Shown here: piece by piece, positions 25,937 to 34,479 of the stretch
How the letters are laid out: every line of letters starts with the position of its first letter
How positions within the stretch are numbered: the first letter of the stretch is position 1
From: Paucilactobacillus kaifaensis
GTDB lineage: Bacteria > Bacillota > Bacilli > Lactobacillales > Lactobacillaceae
Direction of reading: 5' to 3'
Assembly: GCF_005405145.1 (NCBI RefSeq)
Contig: NZ_BJDM01000001.1
Location: 124,001 to 188,000 of the forward strand
DNA: 64,000 nt
The notes under the pieces: generated by a model
What the model was told of the DNA's origin: nothing
The model's database searches: none
What the model saw: the letters and a program-made list of their open reading frames with translations, nothing else
Translations under genes and position numbers: made by a program

Positions 25937-26581
25937 TCAAAGGTGTTTCGTTGCTTCCCTCACAGCTAAATTACTTAGCTGATGTTCGTTTAAAAACGTA
26001 ATCACCCAGTCAGGATTTGTCTTGGCATACTGACGCAGAGACCAGCCAATTGCTTTTTGAATAAAAAATTCATCCGTGGTCTGATCAAATAAAATCGATT
26101 CCGATAACATTTTCGTATCAGTATTTTCTTTTTCCATCAACTGTAGATTAATGGAAGTACGCCGTTCCCACATATTGTCACTTTTATAAAATAACGCAAA
26201 AACTGTCGCTTTATCATTTGGATGCAATTTAATGTATTTACCAAAGACCGCCCGTAGCGAATCAACACTATCCCACCAGCTTTTTTTGGTGACAAACTGC
26301 CGCAAAAAAATTATGTCAGCCAATTGAAATTTTTTGATATTTTTATCTGCCAATTCAATGGCAATATACTGATATTCGCGAGCATCACGGGCATATAGTT
26401 CCGCGATCCATTGGCGAATTGTGGTAATATCGCGAGACTTACTCGTCTGAAGTAACGGCTTACTCTGTTTTTTTCTCTCGGGTGTTTTCAGGCCTAGAAA
26501 AGAAAACCGATTTCGCATATAGCGCTCCATCGCAGTGGCATTGTCTGGATTACCAGTAAAATTAAAGTTTAATTTTTCCAT
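25937..26581 (-). CDS. DNA alkylation repair protein, AlkD family
   Basis: 214 residues, all-helical HEAT-like repeat protein. RFSFLGLKTPERKKQSKPLL near the N-terminus, KKSWWDSVDSLRA near residue 97 and QKAIGWSLRQYAKTNPDWV near 176 are the conserved AlkC/AlkD blocks, the Trp and Asp of WWDSVD included. AlkD glycosylases excise 3-methyladenine and 7-methylguanine without base flipping. Single gene, 57 nt upstream of which the TetM-like GTPase gene ends on the same strand. Confidence 0.88.
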   Translation of the reverse strand: MEKLNFNFTGNPDNATAMERYMRNRFSFLGLKTPERKKQSKPLLQTSKSRDITTIRQWIAELYARDAREYQYIAIELADKNIKKFQLADIIFLRQFVTKKSWWDSVDSLRAVFGKYIKLHPNDKATVFALFYKSDNMWERRTSINLQLMEKENTDTKMLSESILFDQTTDEFFIQKAIGWSLRQYAKTNPDWVITFLNEHQLSNLAVREATKHL

Positions 26582-26638
26582 TTATGACCTCATATGATTG
26601 GTTAAGTATTCAATATCTCATTAACTGAAAATTGTTCT

Positions 26639-28618
26639 TTATTGCGACATTTTCACTAAATCATCTGGTGAATACCCATATTCACAATGCGCTGCACTTG
26701 GAACATCATTCCACTGCACAGGATAGCCTGCACCATGGGCACAAAAGACTGATCCTGGTGTGTTATCTAAATCAGCAACTGGATCATATTTTATTCTTTC
26801 AATCACTTCTGCAGCATTGTGGCAAGCTTGATAACCGTCTATAATACATTCCAAAAATCCTTGACCATGCGTATATGCACGGACCTCTTGTGCATAGCTT
26901 TGCATTTGTGAAACTGGAGCAACGCCAGTGATAGTTACCATGTCATCAGTAGCATTCACTTGGGGAGCATTAAACCTACCATGCATCCGTTGAATATCAT
27001 TAATGGCCCGCCCAACCTGTTCAGATCCAACTTCTAATCGAAACTGATACCAAGGTTCCAGCAATTGGCAGTGTTTAGTTTTCTTAAGCATCATTAGTCC
27101 TTGCCTAACTGCCCGCCAAGTTGCCTCTTTAAAGTCGCCACCAACTGAATGGACAATACTTGCTTTACCACCAATAAGCGTGATACGCATATCAGTGATT
27201 GGTACACCCGCGAGAACACCAAGATGCTCCTTTGCATTCAAATTGACCAAAACTTGATGTTGCCAATTACTACCCAATACATCGACACTACAATCAGATT
27301 CAAACGTTAATCCACTCCCACGCGGTGCGGGCTGAAGAAGTAAGTGAACCTCTGCATAGTGTCGTAGTGGCTCAAAATGGCCCACTCCTTCAATGGCCTG
27401 CGTAATTGTTTCTTTATATAGAATACTTCCTTTACCAAAACTAACAGTTAGTTTAAAGCGTTCTAACATAATCTGCTGAATAATTTCTAATTGAACTTCA
27501 CCCATGATCTGAACACGAATTTCCTGAAGATGACTTGACCAAGAAATATGTAACTGAGGATCTTCATCTTCAAGTTGTTGAAGTGCTGTTAAACAAGCAT
27601 GAATATCGTTACCCTTAGGATCAAGCGCATAATTAATGACTGGACGGATTTCTGGCGTAACAGCATCAAGTTCACTACCCAGTCCTTGACCAGGATAAGT
27701 GTCAGTAAGGCCTGTAATCGCACAAATCTCACCGGCCTTAATTTCCTGGGAAATAACAAATTTGGCACCATTATAGACTCGTAATTGATTCGCTTTCTGA
27801 TCATCTACTAAAACATCTTTAGAATGCAATGCATCACCAGTCACTCGGACCCAAGTTAACCGTTCGCCCTTATCATCATGTGATATTTTAAATACCCGAG
27901 CGCCAAACTCTGGTTGTTTTTTTGCCTCATTCGTCCATCGTTCCAATCCATTCATCAACGAGTCAATCCCAGTCAGTTTTAGTGCTGCACCAAAGAAACA
28001 CGGGAAAACTTCACGTTGGCCAATCATTTGTCGAATTGTATCATCGGTAATGCTACCAGTGTTCATAAATTGCTCTAACACATCGTCATTTCGCAATGCA
28101 ATTTCTTCATACGTTTCTGTTGGAATATCATCATTGCTGGTCTCTTCAGTTTTAAATACAATACACCCTGGGGAGAGAACACTTTGTAATTGATCAATAA
28201 TCTGTTTTTTATCAACACCATTGGCATCCACCTTATTCACAAAAATAAAAGTAGGCACATGATACCGTTCCAATAAGCGCCATAAAGTTCTGGTATATCC
28301 TTGAACTCCATCGGTGCCAGAAATTACTAAAATAGCATAATCCAGCACACTCAAAACTTGTTCCGTTTGAGTTGCAAAATCCACGTGTCCCGGTGTATCA
28401 AGCAACGTCAACTCAATATCATTATATTGGAGCTTAGCTTGATGCGAAAAAATCGTAATCCCACGTTTTTTCTCCAGTTTATCTGTGTCTAAAAATGCGT
28501 CTCCATTATCAACCCGTCCCAATTGGCGTAATTCACCAGATCGATAGAGTAATGCTTCTGATAGCGTCGTTTTACCAGCATCAACATGGGCAACAACTCC
28601 TGTTACAATGTGTTTCAT
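26639..28618 (-). CDS. TetM/EF-G-like translational GTPase
   Basis: 659 residues with EF-G domain order. G1 is AHVDAGKTT, the switch region RGITI, G3 DTPGHVDF, and G4 NKVDANG. The following domains match ribosomal protection proteins. A C-terminal motif GSVFCAHGAGYPVQW (near residue 620) is typical of a chromosomal TetM-like clade. Full length with a normal start. Resistance to tetracycline should not be assumed, since relatives exist in susceptible strains. A parS-like site lies just upstream (28663-28678). Confidence 0.82.
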   Translation of the reverse strand: MKHIVTGVVAHVDAGKTTLSEALLYRSGELRQLGRVDNGDAFLDTDKLEKKRGITIFSHQAKLQYNDIELTLLDTPGHVDFATQTEQVLSVLDYAILVISGTDGVQGYTRTLWRLLERYHVPTFIFVNKVDANGVDKKQIIDQLQSVLSPGCIVFKTEETSNDDIPTETYEEIALRNDDVLEQFMNTGSITDDTIRQMIGQREVFPCFFGAALKLTGIDSLMNGLERWTNEAKKQPEFGARVFKISHDDKGERLTWVRVTGDALHSKDVLVDDQKANQLRVYNGAKFVISQEIKAGEICAITGLTDTYPGQGLGSELDAVTPEIRPVINYALDPKGNDIHACLTALQQLEDEDPQLHISWSSHLQEIRVQIMGEVQLEIIQQIMLERFKLTVSFGKGSILYKETITQAIEGVGHFEPLRHYAEVHLLLQPAPRGSGLTFESDCSVDVLGSNWQHQVLVNLNAKEHLGVLAGVPITDMRITLIGGKASIVHSVGGDFKEATWRAVRQGLMMLKKTKHCQLLEPWYQFRLEVGSEQVGRAINDIQRMHGRFNAPQVNATDDMVTITGVAPVSQMQSYAQEVRAYTHGQGFLECIIDGYQACHNAAEVIERIKYDPVADLDNTPGSVFCAHGAGYPVQWNDVPSAAHCEYGYSPDDLVKMSQ

Positions 28619-28662
28619 TATTTCCCTACTCCTTTTACTACAGTTATATCTTTAGACCCAAA

Positions 28663-28678
28663 AGTTTCATGTGAAACA
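28663..28678. other. parS-like site
   Basis: AGTTTCATGTGAAACA, two bases from the parS consensus, in the intergenic region upstream of the GTPase gene. Confidence 0.45.
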
Positions 28679-28718
28679 TTATTTCTCCTTGAAACTCACA
28701 TGTTATTGCCCCGATAAA

Positions 28719-29366
28719 TTACAACAGCTGAATCATTCTTCCTGACATTGAGATCATATCCTCTTGAATTAATTTAGTAAACTGCCGACTTAATGTTTCT
28801 GGTGTGATACTCAACCAATTAGCCAAATCACGCTTGCTCAGAGGCAGTCTAAAATATCGACTACCGACTCTACCGGCAGTATCTTCCAGATACTGCGCTA
28901 ATCGATCATGAGCTGTAAGAGTACCATATCGCGCACTACGATTCTCTAGATCAGTCAATCGGTCACCAAACGCGTTGATAATGCTAACGGCTAATGAAGG
29001 TGTTTTACTTAGCAATTCATGAAAATCAGATTTGCGAATGGAACAAACTAATGAATCTTCCACCGTCTCAGCAAAGTTTTGGTGCGTTGAATCGGTAAAT
29101 AACGCAGCTTCACTATCAACGGCGTGTTTGTCCAAGAAATAAAGGATTTGTTCTTGGCCATCTTCATCTAAGCGATAAATTTTTATGCGTCCCTGATCGA
29201 CTACCAGCAACCGATCCACATCAGACCCAGCGGAATAAAGGGTAGTTCCAGCAGGAATATTTTCTTGATGTGTTGAAATTGTCGTCAACTTATTAATTGT
29301 TTCATCATCCAACCCGACAAATATTGGTGCAGAGCGAACACATTCAAATGCAGAATGATTTTCCAT
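28719..29366 (-). CDS. Crp/Fnr-family regulator, FLP-like
   Basis: 215 residues: a cyclic-nucleotide-binding type beta-barrel (residues 15-120), a dimer helix, then a HTH (SKRDLANWLSITPETLSRQFTKL). The recognition helix ETLSR keeps the Glu-x-x-Ser-Arg set by which FNR reads TTGAT. There is no Fe-S cysteine cluster, but Cys9 and Cys108 lie 99 apart, much like Cys5/Cys102 of Lactobacillus casei FLP, which form a redox disulfide. The ATG at 29366 has GGGAGA; the upstream in-frame start is rejected. It is divergent from 29458-30015 with a TTGAC-N4-ATCAA box between them. Confidence 0.88.
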   Translation of the reverse strand: MENHSAFECVRSAPIFVGLDDETINKLTTISTHQENIPAGTTLYSAGSDVDRLLVVDQGRIKIYRLDEDGQEQILYFLDKHAVDSEAALFTDSTHQNFAETVEDSLVCSIRKSDFHELLSKTPSLAVSIINAFGDRLTDLENRSARYGTLTAHDRLAQYLEDTAGRVGSRYFRLPLSKRDLANWLSITPETLSRQFTKLIQEDMISMSGRMIQLL

Positions 29367-29383
29367 TACTAATCTCCCAAAAA

Positions 29384-29397
29384 TTGACATATATCAA
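29384..29397. promoter_or_regulatory. FNR-type box between the regulator and its divergent neighbour
   Basis: TTGACATATATCAA differs by one base from TTGAT-N4-ATCAA. For the plus-strand gene a TACACT at 29420-29425 lies 22 nt downstream, the same spacing as at the two metal-gene promoters. For the regulator the box lies in the leader/promoter, suggesting autoregulation. Confidence 0.6.
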
Positions 29398-29457
29398 TTT
29401 ACTTAATTTTATTTAAGTATACACTAAGTGTAATTAATTGAAGGAGGAATTTTCATT

Positions 29458-30015
29458 TTGACTAAATATAAAGCAGATATTGTTCCATTAAACGATAACA
29501 AGATCGGTACAAGCGCCCATGGTACAGCCACCTTTGAGGAGGACAGTGATCAATTAACCATCACAATCGAAATGTTTGATACACCAGCCAATACTGAACA
29601 TTGGGAACATTTTCATGGTTTTCCAGATGACAAACCTGCTGATATCGCCACAGCCGCAGAAGATGTCAATCACGATGGCTTTGTTGACTTGATGGAAACT
29701 GAACCCGTCTCTGGCACCACCATGGTTCCATTTGATGATGCACCTGAAAATATGGATATCCCTCATGATCGTTATCCAGTATCAGACGGTAACGGACACT
29801 TCTTCTACACCAAAGTCGTCCCATTGAAAACATTACAGGCAAACTTTGAATCAGCTTTTGGCAGTAAAGAGCTTCAATTAGACAAACGTGTGATTTACAT
29901 TCATGGTGTGCCACAAAGCCTAAAACTGCCAGACACAGTTGCCGGAATGGTAGCTGACTTTGATGCTCATGTTACCCTGCCAATTGCTGTTGGTAAAATC
30001 GAACGCGTTGATTAG
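29458..30015 (+). CDS. hypothetical protein with His-rich motif and EF-hand-like loop
   Basis: 185 residues, no signal peptide. HWEHFHGF at 48-55 is His-rich. DVNHDGFVDLME at 69-80 fits a 12-residue EF-hand Ca2+ loop (D-x-N-x-D-G-x-V-x-x-x-E). VIYIHGVP near 145 suggests a beta-sandwich such as the CHRD group, but I cannot confirm it. TTG start with AAGGAGG 10 nt upstream. Divergent from the FLP-like regulator and behind an FNR-type box, it is likely a target of that regulator. It is followed by a small membrane-protein gene 9 nt downstream. Confidence 0.7.
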   Translation: MTKYKADIVPLNDNKIGTSAHGTATFEEDSDQLTITIEMFDTPANTEHWEHFHGFPDDKPADIATAAEDVNHDGFVDLMETEPVSGTTMVPFDDAPENMDIPHDRYPVSDGNGHFFYTKVVPLKTLQANFESAFGSKELQLDKRVIYIHGVPQSLKLPDTVAGMVADFDAHVTLPIAVGKIERVD

Positions 30016-30024
30016 AGGCAAACT

Positions 30025-30180
30025 ATGCGAATAATTCACTTAATTGAATTACTAATCTATCTTATTGGTCTGGTTGGTATGCTCAATATGCATATGGACT
30101 TTGCAATGTATATGATGTTTACAGGAATGATTCTTCATAGTGCAAGTTGTTTACTTTGGCCGAATAAGAATAAACGATAA
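30025..30180 (+). CDS. small membrane protein (51 residues)
   Basis: ATG at 30025 to TAA at 30180. Two hydrophobic stretches (LIELLIYLIGLVGML and FAMYMMFTGMILHSASCLL) are followed by a basic tail PNKNKR, the topology of a two-span miniprotein. AGAGG lies 9 nt after the upstream gene's coding end, so translation is likely coupled to 29458-30015. A strong terminator follows. Not recognised. Confidence 0.6.
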   Translation: MRIIHLIELLIYLIGLVGMLNMHMDFAMYMMFTGMILHSASCLLWPNKNKR

Positions 30181-30201
30181 TTATATAATAAGATATTAAA
30201 A

Positions 30202-30238
30202 TGAACACCTGGTTATTTTTCCAGGTGTTTATTTTATT
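30202..30238 (+). terminator. terminator of the divergent FLP-target operon
   Basis: GAACACCTGG / CCAGGTGTT hairpin followed by TATTTTATTT. The rest up to 30354 shows nothing recognisable. Confidence 0.7.
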
Positions 30239-30354
30239 TGCGTATTTATCACTTTTATCAAATAAATAATAGGTGATTATTCTCAGTTACACCTAAAAAT
30301 ATCCTATTATTTCAGATTGCTCCATCTCCCAATAAGCATAACCGAAATAAATTT

Positions 30355-30642
30355 TTAAAATTTATTCACAAACCAATCACACCATTCCATTAAACTATCA
30401 TCATTAGGAGCATTCTCGATTGCTAATTTCATAGCATCATACTTCTTTTTACCCTCATCTAAGCTAGAGGCAAAAGTAGTATTTACCAATGTACCAAATA
30501 TTCCACAAGTAATTGAGACTACAGATCCTTGTTCTAAAGTTATTCGTGCAGTATTAGGTAATATTTCATCATAAATAATCTCATCACCTTCAGAACCAGT
30601 TTGGCCAATCGTAGTTCCATTTTCAAAGCTTACCCACTTCAT
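30355..30642 (-). CDS. conserved-looking hypothetical protein (95 residues)
   Basis: Starts MKWVSFENGTTIGQTGSEGD, with AGAGGG 9 nt upstream. Mixed alpha/beta, acidic, no signal or membrane segment. The middle ARITLEQGSVVSITCGIFG and the C-terminal helix KKKYDAMKLAIENA resemble small single-domain proteins of Firmicutes of unknown role, some of which sit near toxin-immunity loci. No toxin partner is visible here. Confidence 0.6.
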   Translation of the reverse strand: MKWVSFENGTTIGQTGSEGDEIIYDEILPNTARITLEQGSVVSITCGIFGTLVNTTFASSLDEGKKKYDAMKLAIENAPNDDSLMEWCDWFVNKF

Positions 30643-30745
30643 ATTTTGTACCCTCTTTCATTGAACTTAGTAATATAGTTATGTATAGAACATAGCACAT
30701 CAACTGTGATATGCTAGAATGACTAATAAATTAGAGGTTATAACA

Positions 30746-31915
30746 ATGAACGAAATTTTAAAAGAACAATTTTTTGTCGATGATCTTTCCAATGAACAAA
30801 AAAGCGTGATTACAGATATTAATACTTACATTAAACAAGGTCTCAACAGTGATCAACATTCAGTTGCTATCATTCAAGGGGCAGCAGGAACTGGAAAATC
30901 AGTTGTTTTGATGGAGCTAGTCCGTCAATATATGACCGACAAACGTTACAAAACATCTTTAGTGGTCAACCATCCAGAATTGTATAAAGCTTATCAAGAT
31001 CTTGCAGAATCAATTCCGAATATGAAAGTCAATTCGATTCGTCGGCCAACCTCGTTGATTAACTATGCGCAAAAAAACCATAAGAACTATGATGTAATTT
31101 TTGTAGATGAAGCGCATCTATTATATTCTAAATCAGAACCTTATGCTCATTATCGTGGCCAAAATCAATTAACGGACTTAATGAATTTGGCCAAAGTCGT
31201 GGTAGTTGTGTACGATTTTGACCAAGTTTTCCAGTCAAAAATGTATTGGGACAAAGACTTACTCACTAAAACAATCGGTAAGCACCCGCACAAATCTTTT
31301 GATATGAATTTTCAATACCGAATGGCTGCAAGCGATGAACAAGCTGCATGGATGGATGATCTAACTGCCCAAAAACCCATGAAACATTTTCCAGATAACA
31401 GCGATTTTGTTTTTAAAGTGTTTGATACCGCTGGTGAATTATTCGAAAATATCAAAAAACGGAACAAAGAAGTTGGCATGAGTCGCGTTGTCGCAACTTC
31501 TGGTTTTCCACGAATTGATGGCCGCCACAATGTCGAAATGGATACGTTTAGCTTACCCTGGGATGAGTGGGATCCTCAACGTACTCACTGGGCTAAACGT
31601 GAAGGTTCAATTACCCAAGTGGGAACTATTTATACATTACAAGGCTTTGATTTAAATTATGTGGGAATGATTATCGGACCATCGTTTGGCTATGATGAAA
31701 AGACAGACACCATGACCATTATTCCCGAAAAATATTCCCACAAAGAAATTTTCAAAAAACGTAAAGATATTCAATTTACTCAAGACGAGTATAAGGAGTT
31801 CATTGCTAACGTGTTGAATGTGTTAATGAAGCGTGGTAAGTACGGTTTATATTTAACCGCTTATGACGATGCTTTACGAGAACGGCTAGTTAGTTTATAT
31901 AAAAATAGAAAATAA
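30746..31915 (+). CDS. DUF2075 P-loop helicase-like protein
   Basis: 389 residues. Walker A IQGAAGTGKSVV near residue 47, Walker B VIFVDEAHLLYS near 126 and a late GTIYTLQGFDLNYVGMIIGP motif define the DUF2075 group of superfamily 1-like helicases. The arginine region FQYRMAASDEQ lies between them. The earlier in-frame ATG (30719) would be leaderless relative to TATGCTAGAAT, so the ATG at 30746 with AGAGG is chosen. Cellular role not established. Confidence 0.82.
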   Translation: MNEILKEQFFVDDLSNEQKSVITDINTYIKQGLNSDQHSVAIIQGAAGTGKSVVLMELVRQYMTDKRYKTSLVVNHPELYKAYQDLAESIPNMKVNSIRRPTSLINYAQKNHKNYDVIFVDEAHLLYSKSEPYAHYRGQNQLTDLMNLAKVVVVVYDFDQVFQSKMYWDKDLLTKTIGKHPHKSFDMNFQYRMAASDEQAAWMDDLTAQKPMKHFPDNSDFVFKVFDTAGELFENIKKRNKEVGMSRVVATSGFPRIDGRHNVEMDTFSLPWDEWDPQRTHWAKREGSITQVGTIYTLQGFDLNYVGMIIGPSFGYDEKTDTMTIIPEKYSHKEIFKKRKDIQFTQDEYKEFIANVLNVLMKRGKYGLYLTAYDDALRERLVSLYKNRK

Positions 31916-31928
31916 TATTGTTTATAAC

Positions 31929-31969
31929 GGGCACTGAGATGAAACTATCATTATCTCAGTGCCCATTCT
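31929..31969 (+). terminator. terminator between the DUF2075 gene and rlmH
   Basis: GGGCACTGAGAT / ATCTCAGTGCCC perfect 12-bp stem followed by ATTCTTT. Convergent genes. Confidence 0.75.
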
Positions 31970-31989
31970 TTATTGTAGATAAACCTGCT

Positions 31990-32469
31990 TTACTTATGAT
32001 ACGGACTGCCCTCATTAATCATAAATGCTCGATAAATTTGCTCTGTCAGCACTAATCGCATCAATTGATGTGGCAACGTAAACCTGCCAAATGATATCTG
32101 GGCATCAGAACGTCGTATTACGTCTTGTGACAGCCCCAGAGAGCCGCCAATCACGAATGTAATATCAGAATGGCCATAAGTCGTTAACTGCTGTATTTCG
32201 GCCGCAAATTCCTCTGATGAACGCTCCTTTCCCTTGATCGCTAGTGCAAATACGTACTCGCGGTCTTTTATCTTACTCAAAATCCGCTGGCCTTCTTTAC
32301 CCATCACATCATCCATTTCAGCCTGACTCAGTGACTCCGGGGCTTTTTCGTCGGGAACCTCGATAATTTCGAATTTACAAAATCGACCTAATCGTTTTGC
32401 ATATTCTGCAATTCCTGCTTTGAAATACTTTTCTTTTAGTTTTCCCACACCAATTATTTTTATGTTCAT
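31990..32469 (-). CDS. rlmH: 23S rRNA (pseudouridine1915-N3) methyltransferase
   Basis: 159 residues, the family length. [17 protein letters not shown] at the start, [10 protein letters not shown] near residue 104 (SAM-binding knot) and the C-terminal [19 protein letters not shown] are diagnostic of the SPOUT enzyme RlmH. It methylates pseudouridine 1915 in helix 69 on the assembled 70S ribosome. Directly 5' of it lies a cluster of DnaA boxes. Confidence 0.96.
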   Translation of the reverse strand: MNIKIIGVGKLKEKYFKAGIAEYAKRLGRFCKFEIIEVPDEKAPESLSQAEMDDVMGKEGQRILSKIKDREYVFALAIKGKERSSEEFAAEIQQLTTYGHSDITFVIGGSLGLSQDVIRRSDAQISFGRFTLPHQLMRLVLTEQIYRAFMINEGSPYHK

Positions 32470-32490
32470 AACTAGGCACCTTTCAACAAG

Positions 32491-32804
32491 TTTTCCACAA
32501 AGTTATCCACAGGTAAAACTTTTTATTCGTCAAACTTTCTTCAAAAAGTTTTTAAAGCCTATTGACTTCGTTTTATTTTAAAAATATTTATCCACAGTTT
32601 TACACAGAAACATTCGTTCGTAGTAGCTACTTTAGAACGTTGCTAAATCAACGCTCAGCGTTGTTACATTAATACGAACATCAAGTTATCAACAAGTAAA
32701 CCTCCGTCCTGTGGATAACTTTTGAAACTGTTATAACAGTTATTATACTGGGCTTTATAATTTCTTAATAATTATACCAGAAAGTTTCCACATAGTTTTC
32801 CACA
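32491..32804. other. secondary DnaA-box cluster between rlmH and htrA
   Basis: Exact TTATCCACA at 32503-32511 and 32588-32596, and its complement at 32710-32718. Near matches are TTTTCCACA at 32491-32499 and 32796-32804, TTATCAACA at 32686-32694, and GTTTCCACA at 32784-32792. The stretch is non-coding and AT-rich, 26 kb from oriC. Confidence 0.65.
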
Positions 32805-32846
32805 GATTATTTTCTAAAAAATTTTACTTGCAAACTGGCTACTGAA

Positions 32847-32951
32847 CTACTTCATTTTTTTTAGTTTGTTTTGTTCGGTAAATTTAATGACTTTTAACCA
32901 GTTTTCGCGTATTTTACTCCAATAAATATATTTGTCGTTCGTCTTTTTCAT
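32847..32951 (-). CDS. possible small basic protein (34 residues)
   Basis: Reads MKKTNDKYIYWSKIRENWLK and ends in a Lys-rich tail. AGGTGA lies 3 nt before the ATG. It lies between htrA and rlmH on the same strand. Very basic (many Lys) with no membrane segment. Short length makes chance plausible. Confidence 0.3.
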   Translation of the reverse strand: MKKTNDKYIYWSKIRENWLKVIKFTEQNKLKKMK

Positions 32952-33011
32952 TTATCACCTAATTTATATGTCTAAAAGTTGATTAAATCAGATAATTACG
33001 AACTTTAACCC

Positions 33012-33048
33012 AAAAAAAGAATGCGACAATCATCACTGCCGCATCCCC
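33012..33048 (-). terminator. terminator of htrA
   Basis: GGATGCGGC / GTCGCATTC stem followed by seven T in the minus direction. Confidence 0.75.
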
Positions 33049-33081
33049 AAACAATCAAATATTAGTTATTCATTCCAATCT

Positions 33082-34374
33082 TTATTCACTACTACTTTCA
33101 CTATTCAATGAGGACGTATTTTCTGTCAACTTAATCGTCGCTGACTTAAGTTTTCCATCACGGTAATATTTAACTGAAACCGAATCCCCAATTTTGTGTT
33201 TATATAAGACCTCTTTTAGCTTCGCTTCATCAGTAACCTTAGTGCCATCAAGCTCTGTAATGACATCGTATTTCTTCAATCCGGCATTACCAGCAGCTGA
33301 CGGAGATAATGTCTTCATCACCACAATTCCCTTTGTAATGTTAGCAGGTAACTTCAGAATTGACTTTTGTTGTGCGGCCGAAACATTCTCTAATGAAACA
33401 AGCTCAATACCTAACGCCGGACGAGTGATCTTGCCGTTTTTGACCAGCTGATTAATAACACTCACAACCTCATTACTTGGAATCGAGAATCCCATTCCTT
33501 CAACGCTAGTCCCCTCATCATCTGAAGACAACTTCATTGAATTAATCCCAACAACCTGGCCAGCTAAATTAATTAATGGACCACCCGAGTTACCAGGGTT
33601 AATCGCAGCATCCGTTTGGATAACACTAGCATTCGCCGTTGTGTTACCAGAATTATCTTGCACCTGTACTGTTCGTTTCTTAGCTGAAATAATTCCCTCA
33701 GTAACGGACGTCGCATAGTCGGATCCTAGTGGAGATCCAATTGCTAATACACTTTGACCAGCTTCAATTTGATTAGAATTTCCAAAACTTGCCACTGTAG
33801 TAACATCAGCTGAGTTAATTTTCAAAACTGCTAGATCGGTAGTCGCATCTGTTCCCACAATTTTGGCATCTAACTTTTTCCCGCTGCTCAAAATCACTTC
33901 TAGTTTAGAAGAACCTGACACCACGTGATTGTTAGTAACGATATAAGCAGTATTGCCATCCTTCTTATAAATAACCCCTGATCCTTCACTAGCAGCTTCT
34001 AACGAGCTGTCAGATGACGAACTGGAGCTACTACTACTTTGCCCGAAAATTCCAGTGATTGAATCACTACTGCTAGACTGGGCTTGCAGATTAATTACTG
34101 AGACAACCGAAGCTTTGACTTGTTTAAAAGCTTTAGTTGATTGGCTAGTACCTTTAACATTACTCTGATTAACTTTTGTCCCGCCCGATTTACTTGATCC
34201 CGTCGGTACTGAAGAAGTAGTAGTGCTAAACCCGTTACTGATTAGATCGCCAGCACCGTATGCAACGCCACCGCCAATTAACCCAGCTACCAGCGCAATG
34301 ACAGCAACTTTCCACCACGAATTTAATTTTTTCTTTGGTTTTGGATCAACCTGCTGATTATTGTTATTATCCAT
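33082..34374 (-). CDS. htrA: membrane-anchored serine protease HtrA/DegP
   Basis: 430 residues. A membrane anchor lies at 21-47 after a basic, Asn/Gln-rich head. A Ser-rich linker (about 100-125) precedes the trypsin-like domain. His is in IVTNNHVVSGS, Asp in TDLAVLKI, and Ser in PGNSGGPLINL; a PDZ domain (about 325-415) ends the protein. HtrA degrades misfolded exported proteins at the membrane. Gene order walR-K-H-I-J-htrA is standard for the group, and co-control with walJ is likely. Confidence 0.94.
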   Translation of the reverse strand: MDNNNNQQVDPKPKKKLNSWWKVAVIALVAGLIGGGVAYGAGDLISNGFSTTTSSVPTGSSKSGGTKVNQSNVKGTSQSTKAFKQVKASVVSVINLQAQSSSSDSITGIFGQSSSSSSSSSDSSLEAASEGSGVIYKKDGNTAYIVTNNHVVSGSSKLEVILSSGKKLDAKIVGTDATTDLAVLKINSADVTTVASFGNSNQIEAGQSVLAIGSPLGSDYATSVTEGIISAKKRTVQVQDNSGNTTANASVIQTDAAINPGNSGGPLINLAGQVVGINSMKLSSDDEGTSVEGMGFSIPSNEVVSVINQLVKNGKITRPALGIELVSLENVSAAQQKSILKLPANITKGIVVMKTLSPSAAGNAGLKKYDVITELDGTKVTDEAKLKEVLYKHKIGDSVSVKYYRDGKLKSATIKLTENTSSLNSESSSE

Positions 34375-34406
34375 TTTATCGGCTAAAAGCCATCCCCCCT
34401 TAACAG

Positions 34407-34422
34407 TGTTTCACATGGAACA
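34407..34422. other. parS-like site
   Basis: TGTTTCACATGGAACA, two bases from TGTTTCACGTGAAACA; its complement TGTTCCATGTGAAACA is close to the TGTTCCACGTGAAACA form. Between htrA and walJ. Confidence 0.5.
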
Positions 34423-34479
34423 GCATACAAATTAAGTGTGAATAATGTGTGAAGTAAATTGCATAAATTATTTAAACAA

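Noticed and set aside
26639-28618. Annotation as an acquired tetracycline resistance gene
   Set aside because: No mobile flanks, base composition like the neighbours, and a C-terminal motif of the chromosomal clade.
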